Shown here: positions 1-6,226 of the stretch, in pieces
Layout: each line of letters opens with the position of its first letter
Numbering within the stretch: position 1 is the first letter of the stretch
DNA from: CAG-964 sp902789345
GTDB taxonomy: Bacteria; Bacillota; Clostridia; Oscillospirales; Acutalibacteraceae
Reading direction: 5' to 3' (one strand)
Length of the DNA stretch: 16,526 bases
Assembly: GCA_052117325.1 (NCBI GenBank)
Contig: JBQKJJ010000029.1
Notes under the pieces: model-generated
The model's input: only the letters and a program-made list of their open reading frames with translations
Told to the model about the DNA's origin: nothing
Database searches by the model: none
Translations under genes and position numbers: made by a program

Positions 1-189
1 GCTGTGGGTTGTAGTCCTGTGCCTGTGTTGGTTGCTGGTTTTGTACTGCACCGGCTTCACTTGGCTGTGGGTTATAGCCCTGTGCCTGTGTTGGTTGCTG
101 GTTTTGTACTGCACCGGCTTCACTTGGCTGTGGGTTATAGCCCTGTGCCTGTGTTGGTTGCTGGTTTTGTACTGTGCCTGTTTCATTTG
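1..189. repeat. 63-bp tandem repeat, three visible copies
   Basis: Copies lie at 1-63, 64-126 and 127-189, each beginning GCTGTGGGTT on the plus strand. Copies 1 and 2 differ at two positions (11 and 15 of the unit). Copy 3 matches copy 2 until its last 15 bases, where several substitutions occur. The period is exactly 21 codons, so the repeat keeps the minus-strand zinc-ribbon reading frame and also holds other frames open. The array may continue beyond the left edge. Near-identity at the nucleotide level suggests recent duplication by slippage or recombination. Confidence 0.95.
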
Positions 190-352
190 GCTGTATTTTT
201 TTACTTAAATCCTCGGTTATTCCCTGACCGTTGTTATTATCAGCTACCGTAGTTTGCTGTAAATTTTGAAAGGCCCTTTCGTTTTTCTCTCCACAATTAG
301 GGCAGAATTTACTGTTTTCCTGTAATTCTCCCCCACATTTGTTACATTTCAT
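1..352 (-). CDS. Zinc-ribbon protein with Q/P-rich tandem repeats (3' end outside window)
   Basis: The first 117 codons are visible and the frame runs off the left edge. Residues 3-20 form a compact zinc ribbon, with CNKC (3-6) and CPNC (17-20) separated by ten residues. Many clostridial proteins of unknown function begin with such a ribbon and continue into membrane or repeat regions. A polar linker (about 22-55) follows, then at least three 21-residue repeats rich in Gln, Pro, Asn and Ala, with a QNQQPTQAQGYNPQ core. No signal peptide or membrane segment lies in the visible part; one may exist further on. Two ATGs are adjacent (355 and 352). I chose 352 because AGGAGAG at 361-367 then sits 8 nt upstream, but 355 is possible. 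A consensus promoter precedes it. Function cannot be stated. The repeat region resembles a flexible low-complexity linker. Confidence 0.8.
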   Translation of the reverse strand, partial: MKCNKCGGELQENSKFCPNCGEKNERAFQNLQQTTVADNNNGQGITEDLSKKIQPNETGTVQNQQPTQAQGYNPQPSEAGAVQNQQPTQAQGYNPQPSEAGAVQNQQPTQAQDYNPQ

Positions 353-384
353 CATACACACTCTCCTATTATTATGTAACACAC

Positions 385-414
385 ATTATAACATCTTGCT
401 AAATACAGTGTCAA
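385..414 (-). promoter_or_regulatory. Sigma-A-type promoter of the zinc-ribbon gene
   Basis: Read on the minus strand, a perfect TTGACA (409-414) is followed after 18 nt by a perfect TATAAT (385-390), which is preceded by TGT (an extended -10). Transcription would start around 378, giving a leader of roughly 25 nt that carries the AGGAGAG ribosome binding site. The match is strong, but it is a prediction from sequence only. Confidence 0.75.
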
Positions 415-490
415 TCTTTTATTATACATTCTATGCTAAGGTCACTTAAAAACTGACACCGTGCTTTTCCAAAATAATATTTTAAAATGC

Positions 491-526
491 CACAAGGCAG
501 ATACTTCTGATAGTATCTGCCTTGTG
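491..526 (-). terminator. Terminator hairpin downstream of nifJ
   Basis: A perfect 15-bp inverted repeat (491-505 and 512-526, arms CACAAGGCAGATACT and its complement) encloses a 6-nt loop, 20 bp after the nifJ stop codon. The bases that follow on the minus strand are GGCATTTT, a short and imperfect T tract. The stem is strong, so intrinsic termination or 3'-end protection is likely. Confidence 0.75.
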
Positions 527-545
527 TTAGTTAATTTATAAGGAA

Positions 546-3500
546 TTACTTATTATCTTCAAATGTCTGAGAAGCCAAGAACTGTAGGTGAGCAAGCTTT
601 TTAGCTGCCTGCTGTTCAGCTCTGTTAAACAGAAGATCTGCTCTCTCAGGGTTTGCACGAGAAAGTGCATTGTAACGAACCTCGCCCATAATAAAGTCAC
701 GATAGCTCATTGTAGGAGCCTTAGAATCTACGATAAGCGGATTCTTGCCCTGCTCAATCAAACGAGGGTTGTAACGGTAAATGTTCCAATAACCTGACTG
801 TACAGCCTTTTTCTCTTCGATTTGAGCTATTGTCATACCACCCTTAATACCGTGGTTGATACAAGGTGCGTAACAAATAATAATTGATGGGCCGTCATAG
901 CTTTCTGCCTCAACAAATGCCTTTATACACTGGTTATAGTCGGCACCCATTGAAACCTGTGCTACATATACATTACCGTATGTCATTGCAATAGCCGCAA
1001 GGTCCTTTTTGTTTGTAGCCTTACCTGCTGCAGCAAACTGTGCAATAGAACCGCTAGGTGTAGCCTTAGAAGCCTGACCACCTGTATTTGAATAAACCTC
1101 TGTATCAAATACAAGAATGTTTACATCCTTACCGGAGGCAATAACATGGTCCAAACCGCCAAAGCCAATATCGTATGCCCAGCCGTCGCCGCCGAATATC
1201 CACATAGACTTCTTAGCAAGCTGGTCTTTATCTGCAAGTGTCTTTTTAGCAAGCTTGCCTGCCTCGCAGTCACAGCTGCTGATTTCCTCAAGCTTCTCAA
1301 TAAGTGCCTGAGCAGCTATCTTGTTCTCGCCTGAGTTTGTTATTGTTGAAAGGTATTCCTCACAAGCAGATTTAACATCTTCCTTGTCTACCTTTTCGGA
1401 AATTTCTCTTACATAATCTGCAAGTCTGTCACGAATAGCGTTCTGTCCTAGAACCATACCGTAACCGAACTCTGCGTTATCCTCAAACAATGAGTTATGC
1501 CAAGCCGGGCCTCTGCCCTCTTTGTTTACTGTGTAAGGTGTAGCCGGAGCTGAAGCACCCCAAATTGATGAACAGCCTGTAGCGTTGGCAATAAACATTC
1601 TGTCACCAAACAGCTGTGTGGCAAGCTTTGCATATGGTGTTTCACCACAACCTGCGCAAGCACCGGAGAATTCAAGCAATGGCTGCTTAAACTGGCTGCC
1701 CTTAACTGTAGTTTCCTTAAACTTAGCGGCAACATCAGGCTTAACAGGCAGGTCAAGTCCATAAGCAAATACCTCTTGCTGATCCATTTCACCATCAGCC
1801 GGCTTCATCTCAAGAGCCTTGTTGCCCTTCTTGCCAGGACAAACCTGTGCACAAGAGCCACAACCTGTACAGTCAAGTGTAGAAACTGTCATTGTAAATG
1901 TCATACCAGGCATAGCCATCATAGGGGCTTTCTTTGTTGCGGCAGGTGCTGCGGCAGCTTCGTCGGCTGTCATAGCAACAGGGCGAATAGCAGCGTGCGG
2001 ACATACATATGAACAGAAGTTACACTGAATACAATTCTCAGAATTCCAAGACGGAACATCAACTGCAATGCCTCTCTTTTCGTATGCAGCTGTACCCTGC
2101 GGAGCTGTACCGTCAATATGGTTTTTAAATGCAGATACAGGAAGCTGGTTACCCTTGTAAGCATTTACAGGGTGCAGAATAGTATTTACATACTCCAAAA
2201 CCTCCGGCTTACCGTTAGTTGATACAACCTTCTCCAGCTCGCCCTCGGCGTCAGCCCAGCTTGCAGGTACTTCTACCTTTACAAAGTCTGTTGCGCCACG
2301 CTCAATAGCTGCATGGTTCATATCAACAATAGCCTGGCCCTTCTTGCTGTATGACTTTGTAGCAGCGTCCTTCATATATTTAATAGCATCGTCCTTAGGG
2401 ATAATGTTAGCAATAGTAAAGAATGCTGACTGCAAAATTGTGTTGATACGGCCGCCAAGACCGATTTCCTTACCAATCTTGATACCGTCTATTGTATAGA
2501 AATTAATCTTCTTTTGAGCAATAATTCTCTTCATTTTAGCAGGAAGCTTTTCCTCAAGCTCCTCGCCGGACCAAGGACAGTTCAGCAGGAAGCTGCCGCC
2601 CTCTTTCAGGTCATCTACCATATCGTACTTATGTACATATGACGGGTTATGACAGGCAACAAAGTCTGCCTTACTGATGTAGTAGGTTGACTTAATTGGC
2701 TTGTTACCAAAACGCAGGTGAGATACTGTCAAACCACCTGATTTCTTTGAGTCATATGCAAAGTAACCCTGAGCGTACATATCTGTATGGTCACCGATAA
2801 TTTTAATTGAGTTTTTGTTAGCACCAACTGTACCGTCAGCACCAAGTCCCCAGAATTTACATGAGCTTGTGCCAGCAGGTGTTGTATCAGGATTTTCAAC
2901 AACAGGCAATGAAAGATTTGTAACATCGTCAACAATGCCAATTGTAAATCTTCTCTTAGGCTGGTCAGATTCCATATTGCGGTAAACGGCAATAATGTCA
3001 CCAGGTGTTGTATCCTTTGATGACAAACCGTAACGGCCTGTATAAACATTCACGCCTGCAAACTTAGAACCGTTAATTGCAGCCAGTACATCAAGGTACA
3101 AAGGCTCACCAATAGAACCAGGCTCTTTTGTTCTGTCAAGAACTGTAATATTCTTAACTGTTTCCGGCAGCTGGCTTAGCATATAGTCAGCTACAAACGG
3201 TCTGTAAAGTCTTACCTTTAGCAAACCAACCTTTTCGCCCTTAGCTGTTAGGTAGTCAATAACCTCTTCTGTACAGTCATTTACAGAGCCCATTGCTACA
3301 ATAACATTTTCTGCGTCAGGCGCACCATAGTAATTGAAAGGCTTATAGTCTGTACCAAGCTTTTCGTTTACCTTGTTCATATATTCTACAACAATTTCAG
3401 GTACAGCGTCATAATATACATTACAAGCCTCTCTTGCCTGGAAGAATATATCGTCGTTTTGTGCAGTGCCTCTTGTTACAGGGTGCTCAGGGTTAAGGCT

Positions 3501-4118
3501 TCTTCTTCTGTATGCGTCAACTGCATCCCAGTCAAGCATATCTGCAAGATCCTCATAGTCCCACATAGCAACCTTTTGAATTTCGTGTGAAGTTCTGAAA
3601 CCGTCAAAGAAATGCATAAACGGTACTCTGCCCTTTATTGCTGACAAATGAGCAACGGCAGCAAGGTCCATACACTCCTGTGGGTTAGTAGAACACAGCA
3701 TAGCGTAACCTGTTTGACGACAGGCATATATATCTGAATGATCACCAAAAATTGACAAAGCGTGTGATGTCAATGCACGGGCAGAAACATGAATTACGCT
3801 AGGCAACAGCTCGCCTGCCATTTTGTACATATTTGGTATCATAAGCAGCAAGCCCTGCGAAGCAGTAAATGTTGTTGTTAATGCACCGGCAGAAAGTGAA
3901 CCGTGAACAGCACCTGCTGCGCCACCCTCTGACTGCATTTCTGTTACCTGTACTTCTCTGCCAAACAGATTTTTTCTGCCTGCTGTGGCATATTTGTCAA
4001 CCTCATCAGCCATTACTGATGAAGGTGTAATAGGATAGATAGCAGCAACATCTGTAAACGCATAGGCTACATGAGCGGCTGCGTTGTTACCATCCATAGT
4101 TTTCATTTTTCTTGCCAT
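546..4118 (-). CDS. nifJ: Pyruvate:ferredoxin (flavodoxin) oxidoreductase, single-chain
   Basis: This cytoplasmic enzyme oxidatively decarboxylates pyruvate with CoA to acetyl-CoA and CO2, reducing ferredoxin. At 1190 residues it has the usual length of the homodimeric bacterial enzyme. Domain order is the N-terminal domain with YPITPSS (28-34; Thr31, Glu64 and Arg114 align in number with active-site residues of the Desulfovibrio africanus enzyme), a transketolase C-like domain (about 260-415), the EKR/gamma region (about 420-630), a two-cluster ferredoxin domain (Cys696/699/702/706 and 750/753/756/760), and the thiamine-diphosphate domain. The last has CAGCGETPY (821-829), Cys849, GGDGWAYDIG (976-985), SNTGGQ (1010-1015) and PCINHG (1085-1090, Cys1086 the likely fourth proximal-cluster ligand). 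All expected ligands are present. The start is supported by AAGGAGG at 4128-4134. It is monocistronic, with its own promoter and terminator. Central to fermentation in anaerobes, and probably highly expressed. Confidence 0.97.
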   Translation of the reverse strand: MARKMKTMDGNNAAAHVAYAFTDVAAIYPITPSSVMADEVDKYATAGRKNLFGREVQVTEMQSEGGAAGAVHGSLSAGALTTTFTASQGLLLMIPNMYKMAGELLPSVIHVSARALTSHALSIFGDHSDIYACRQTGYAMLCSTNPQECMDLAAVAHLSAIKGRVPFMHFFDGFRTSHEIQKVAMWDYEDLADMLDWDAVDAYRRRSLNPEHPVTRGTAQNDDIFFQAREACNVYYDAVPEIVVEYMNKVNEKLGTDYKPFNYYGAPDAENVIVAMGSVNDCTEEVIDYLTAKGEKVGLLKVRLYRPFVADYMLSQLPETVKNITVLDRTKEPGSIGEPLYLDVLAAINGSKFAGVNVYTGRYGLSSKDTTPGDIIAVYRNMESDQPKRRFTIGIVDDVTNLSLPVVENPDTTPAGTSSCKFWGLGADGTVGANKNSIKIIGDHTDMYAQGYFAYDSKKSGGLTVSHLRFGNKPIKSTYYISKADFVACHNPSYVHKYDMVDDLKEGGSFLLNCPWSGEELEEKLPAKMKRIIAQKKINFYTIDGIKIGKEIGLGGRINTILQSAFFTIANIIPKDDAIKYMKDAATKSYSKKGQAIVDMNHAAIERGATDFVKVEVPASWADAEGELEKVVSTNGKPEVLEYVNTILHPVNAYKGNQLPVSAFKNHIDGTAPQGTAAYEKRGIAVDVPSWNSENCIQCNFCSYVCPHAAIRPVAMTADEAAAAPAATKKAPMMAMPGMTFTMTVSTLDCTGCGSCAQVCPGKKGNKALEMKPADGEMDQQEVFAYGLDLPVKPDVAAKFKETTVKGSQFKQPLLEFSGACAGCGETPYAKLATQLFGDRMFIANATGCSSIWGASAPATPYTVNKEGRGPAWHNSLFEDNAEFGYGMVLGQNAIRDRLADYVREISEKVDKEDVKSACEEYLSTITNSGENKIAAQALIEKLEEISSCDCEAGKLAKKTLADKDQLAKKSMWIFGGDGWAYDIGFGGLDHVIASGKDVNILVFDTEVYSNTGGQASKATPSGSIAQFAAAGKATNKKDLAAIAMTYGNVYVAQVSMGADYNQCIKAFVEAESYDGPSIIICYAPCINHGIKGGMTIAQIEEKKAVQSGYWNIYRYNPRLIEQGKNPLIVDSKAPTMSYRDFIMGEVRYNALSRANPERADLLFNRAEQQAAKKLAHLQFLASQTFEDNK

Positions 4119-4175
4119 GGAAATTTTCCTCCTTATAAATTAAATACCCTAGGGCATAGAACTACTTAGAAAAAT

Positions 4176-4193
4176 GTCGAGGCATAGCTCGAC
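4176..4193 (-). promoter_or_regulatory. Leader hairpin in the nifJ 5' UTR
   Basis: GTCGAG (4176-4181) and CTCGAC (4188-4193) form a perfect 6-bp inverted repeat around a 6-nt loop, only a few bases after the predicted nifJ transcription start. On the minus strand the loop and adjoining arm contain CTATGCC, which recurs about 30 nt downstream, next to the palindrome CCCTAGGG (4147-4154). A 5'-terminal stem of this kind may protect mRNA or bind a regulator. Its function is inferred only from position. Confidence 0.5.
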
Positions 4194-4201
4194 CTAGATT
4201 A

Positions 4202-4230
4202 ATTTTAGCACTTTTGCTTTGAAGTGTAAA
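4202..4230 (-). promoter_or_regulatory. Promoter of nifJ
   Basis: On the minus strand TTTACA (4225-4230) lies 17 nt before TAAAAT (4202-4207), with TG one base before the -10 (extended -10, TGCTAAAAT). The predicted start near 4195 gives a leader of about 75 nt with the hairpin at its 5' end. Confidence 0.7.
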
Positions 4231-4304
4231 GTAAAAATAAGATAAAATTATTTACTTTTTTGTAAAATATAATATACTCTAGCACAAATAGGCAACAAGT
4301 AAAT

Positions 4305-4364
4305 TTACATATTTATACAATTATTTACAGCGCTTTTATGTAAAATCAATTACATATTTATACA
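4305..4364. repeat. 15-bp direct repeat in the nifJ/CBS intergenic region
   Basis: TTACATATTTATACA occurs identically at 4305-4319 and 4350-4364, a 45-bp spacing close to four helical turns. It lies upstream of both divergent promoters. It could be a pair of operator sites, although in such AT-rich DNA a chance repeat is not excluded. Confidence 0.55.
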
Positions 4365-4469
4365 TATCGTATTTTTATAGTTTATTTATCACAAATACTT
4401 TTCGCAAAATATGTACATTTTTTTGTGCACCGATTGTTTTTATTGTTTTAAATAGTTTTCGCCGTGTAA

Positions 4470-4498
4470 TTGACAATTACGGCATTTTCTTATACACT
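4470..4498 (+). promoter_or_regulatory. Probable promoter of the CBS-domain gene unit
   Basis: A perfect TTGACA (4470-4475) is followed after 17 nt by TACACT (4493-4498), a 4/6 match to the -10 consensus. The -35 sits inside an imperfect inverted repeat (4461-4483: GCCG and TAATT arms against AATTACGGC), which might be an operator. The leader would be about 50 nt and carries AAGGAG at 4537-4542. Confidence 0.55.
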
Positions 4499-4553
4499 GA
4501 TAGAGTATAAACAAATTCGCCGTTTAGGCAAAAATTAAGGAGAAGTTTTTACA

Positions 4554-5423
4554 ATGAATGACGACCACCCTGATAAAAGCAATTCTAAAAAGGGCAGCAG
4601 CATACTAAGCAGAATATTCCGCTACGGTGACCTTGACTCCCCTACAGACGCTGAAGACGAGGTTATGAATATGTTAAACCTTTGTTGTGAAAAAGGATTA
4701 ATAGACCATAACTGCAAGGTTATGATAGAGAATATTTTCAGCTTTGACGACACCACCGCCGGAGAGATTATGACTCACAGAAACGACTTTGTAGCCTGTG
4801 AGGATATTGAACCGCTGACATCGGTAGTTGAAAAAATTATAAATTCCGGCTACTCCAGAATACCTGTTTACCATTATGACACAGATAACATTGTGGGTAT
4901 ATTGTATGCAAAGGATTTGCTAAAATATGTATTTTGCGATGTTCCGAAAAATTTTAAATTAACAGACATTACCAGAGAGGTTTTTTATGTACCAAGCTCT
5001 AAAAAGTGCAGTGAGCTTTTTGCGGAAATGGTAGCAGACAAAACGCAAATTGCCATTGTAGTAGACGAGTACGGCGGCACAGACGGTTTGGTTTCACTTG
5101 AAGATTTAATAGAAGCCATTATGGGCAAAATTCAAGACGAATACGACAACGAGGAAGAAGAAGTGCACAAAATAACGGAAAAAATTTTTGCATTTGACGC
5201 CTCTGCCGGACTTGACGAAGTAAACCAACTGCTGGGAACAAACCTGCCGGAAGAAGAATATGACACCATAGCCGGACTTATTCTTGATAAGCTCGGCAAA
5301 ATTCCAACCGAGGGCGAAAGGCCTGTAGTAGAGTTTGAAAATGTAAAATTTACTGTTGCAAAAATAGAAAAAAGGCGTATAGTTAAGGTGTTGGTAGAGC
5401 TTATACCACAAAGCCAACAGTAA
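4554..5423 (+). CDS. CBS-pair and CorC/HlyC-domain protein (soluble CorC-like)
   Basis: This is a 289-residue soluble protein with the architecture of the C-terminal half of CorC/TlyC (hemolysin C-like) proteins. A charged N-terminus (1-35) is followed by a helical lead-in with EIMTHRND (71-78), a first CBS motif with SRIPVY (101-106), a second CBS motif ending in DEYGGTDGLVSLEDL (171-185), an acidic linker (196-204), and a CorC_HlyC transporter-associated domain (about 207-285) containing YDTIAGLIL (236-244). The DUF21/CNNM membrane domain seen in longer relatives is absent, so it should be cytoplasmic, like enterobacterial CorC. CBS pairs bind adenine nucleotides. CorC-type proteins are linked to Mg2+/Co2+ efflux, but the transport role here is inference. 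AAGGAG lies 11 nt before the ATG. It is the first gene of a two-gene unit, 23 bp ahead of the next. Confidence 0.88.
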   Translation: MNDDHPDKSNSKKGSSILSRIFRYGDLDSPTDAEDEVMNMLNLCCEKGLIDHNCKVMIENIFSFDDTTAGEIMTHRNDFVACEDIEPLTSVVEKIINSGYSRIPVYHYDTDNIVGILYAKDLLKYVFCDVPKNFKLTDITREVFYVPSSKKCSELFAEMVADKTQIAIVVDEYGGTDGLVSLEDLIEAIMGKIQDEYDNEEEEVHKITEKIFAFDASAGLDEVNQLLGTNLPEEEYDTIAGLILDKLGKIPTEGERPVVEFENVKFTVAKIEKRRIVKVLVELIPQSQQ

Positions 5424-5446
5424 ATTATATTTAAGGGTGATTATAT

Positions 5447-5908
5447 ATGAGTGAAAGAGGGCAAAAGGCCTACGACTACTTTATGCAGGGCTACAACTGT
5501 GCACAGGCTGTTTTACTTGCGTTCAGTGACCTAACAGGGCTTGATGAGAAAACCGCTGCTTTGGTTGCCTCCGGCTTTGGTGCAGGCATTGGCAAAACAA
5601 GAAATGTATGCGGTACTGTAACAGGTATGATAATGGCGGCGGACCTGATAAACGGATACGAAAATCCAAAGGATTCCAACGCAAAGATTCACACCTATGA
5701 TATGGTGCAAAACCTGTTAAATGAGTTTAAGGCTGAAAACGGCTCAATAATATGCGCAGAGCTTTTAGGATTAAAACCAATGGAGGACACCTCACCTGTT
5801 CCTAATAAACGCACCGGTGAGTATTATAAAAAGCGCCCTTGCCCTGAGCTTTGCAGACAGGCAGCGGAAATTCTTGAAAATTATTTAACTGCTCAAGAAA
5901 ATTTGTAA
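5447..5908 (+). CDS. C_GCAxxG_C_C family protein, putative redox-active
   Basis: This 153-residue protein belongs to the C_GCAxxG_C_C family, a group of short proteins with conserved cysteines thought to be redox-active or metal-binding; no reaction is established. Visible features are GYNCAQAVL (15-23, Cys18), a glycine-rich SGFGAGIGK (42-50), CGTVTG (55-60), Cys103 in ICAELLG, and CPELC near the C-terminus (Cys132, Cys136). The family motif is usually CGAxxG; here the Ala is Thr. There is no signal peptide and no convincing membrane helix, so a cytoplasmic location is likely. The ATG follows AAGGGTGA (5433-5440) at 6 nt, and the 23-bp gap to the CBS gene plus the shared terminator imply co-transcription. 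Family assignment is confident; function is unknown. Confidence 0.88.
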   Translation: MSERGQKAYDYFMQGYNCAQAVLLAFSDLTGLDEKTAALVASGFGAGIGKTRNVCGTVTGMIMAADLINGYENPKDSNAKIHTYDMVQNLLNEFKAENGSIICAELLGLKPMEDTSPVPNKRTGEYYKKRPCPELCRQAAEILENYLTAQENL

Positions 5909-5965
5909 AAATTAAGATTATTGAAGTTACTTAGTACAAACTTTATATAGAAAAATGTACATAAC

Positions 5966-5996
5966 AAAAGGTCAGGCAGCATTTGCCTGACCTTTT
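5966..5996 (+). terminator. Intrinsic terminator of the CBS/C_GCAxxG_C_C unit
   Basis: A 13-bp perfect stem (AAAAGGTCAGGCA at 5966-5978 with its complement at 5984-5996) has a 5-nt loop and ends in TTTTCTATT on the plus strand, 57 bp after the stop codon. The A-rich start of the stem means it could also stop transcripts from the minus strand. Confidence 0.88.
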
Positions 5997-6149
5997 CTAT
6001 TGCAATTTAGGAATAAAATTACTCTTTATCTACAGCTTATTAAAAAGTGTTCAGTTTGACATTGCTATTTATGATTGCAATTTATAATGCCAAATTTAAA
6101 ACAATTTAATGAATGAATATCACACTTGTAATGGGGTTTTTAATACTGA

Positions 6150-6189
6150 TAAAAAGGCGTATGCATTGGAAAGACCACTGCATACGCCT
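6150..6189 (-). terminator. Intrinsic terminator of malQ-glgP
   Basis: On the minus strand an 11-bp stem (AGGCGTATGCA with its complement; plus-strand arms 6155-6165 and 6179-6189) is followed directly by a T run, CGCCTTTTTATC. The inner loop can add three further pairs (TGG with CCA). It lies 37 bp past the glgP stop, a classic rho-independent terminator. Confidence 0.9.
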
Positions 6190-6226
6190 GAATTGTTTAT
6201 AGAAACAATATAATATTTAATTTATA

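Larger units (their letters stand above)
4119..4553. other. Divergent intergenic control region, no gene
   Basis: These 435 bp separate divergent nifJ and the CBS-domain gene. The stretch is very AT-rich and I see no coding frame with a ribosome binding site. It holds the nifJ promoter and leader hairpin on the left, the CBS-gene promoter on the right, and between them a 15-bp direct repeat plus TGTAA/TTACA inverted repeats (for example 4339-4354). The central part, about 4235-4460, is longer than two core promoters need, so it could hold regulator binding sites. No recognised riboswitch is apparent. Confidence 0.7.
5909..6226. other. Convergent intergenic region with two terminators
   Basis: These 318 bp lie between the ends of the plus-strand CBS unit and minus-strand glgP. 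The region contains one hairpin terminator for each direction (5966-5996 and 6150-6189). The stretch between them, 5997-6149, is AT-rich and shows no credible gene. It contains a TTGACA and a TATAAT separated by 21 bp, too far apart for a normal promoter. Confidence 0.75.

Noticed and set aside
4..252. Plus-strand open frame with an internally repeated hydrophobic sequence
   Set aside because: It is the complement of the 63-bp repeat array, which stays open in several frames because the unit is a multiple of three. It has no ribosome binding site, while the minus strand carries a zinc ribbon, promoter and Shine-Dalgarno.
6056..6088. TTGACA and TATAAT on the plus strand between two terminators, suggesting a small-RNA promoter
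   Set aside because: The spacer is 21 bp, too long for a sigma-A promoter, and nothing gene-like follows before the glgP terminator.
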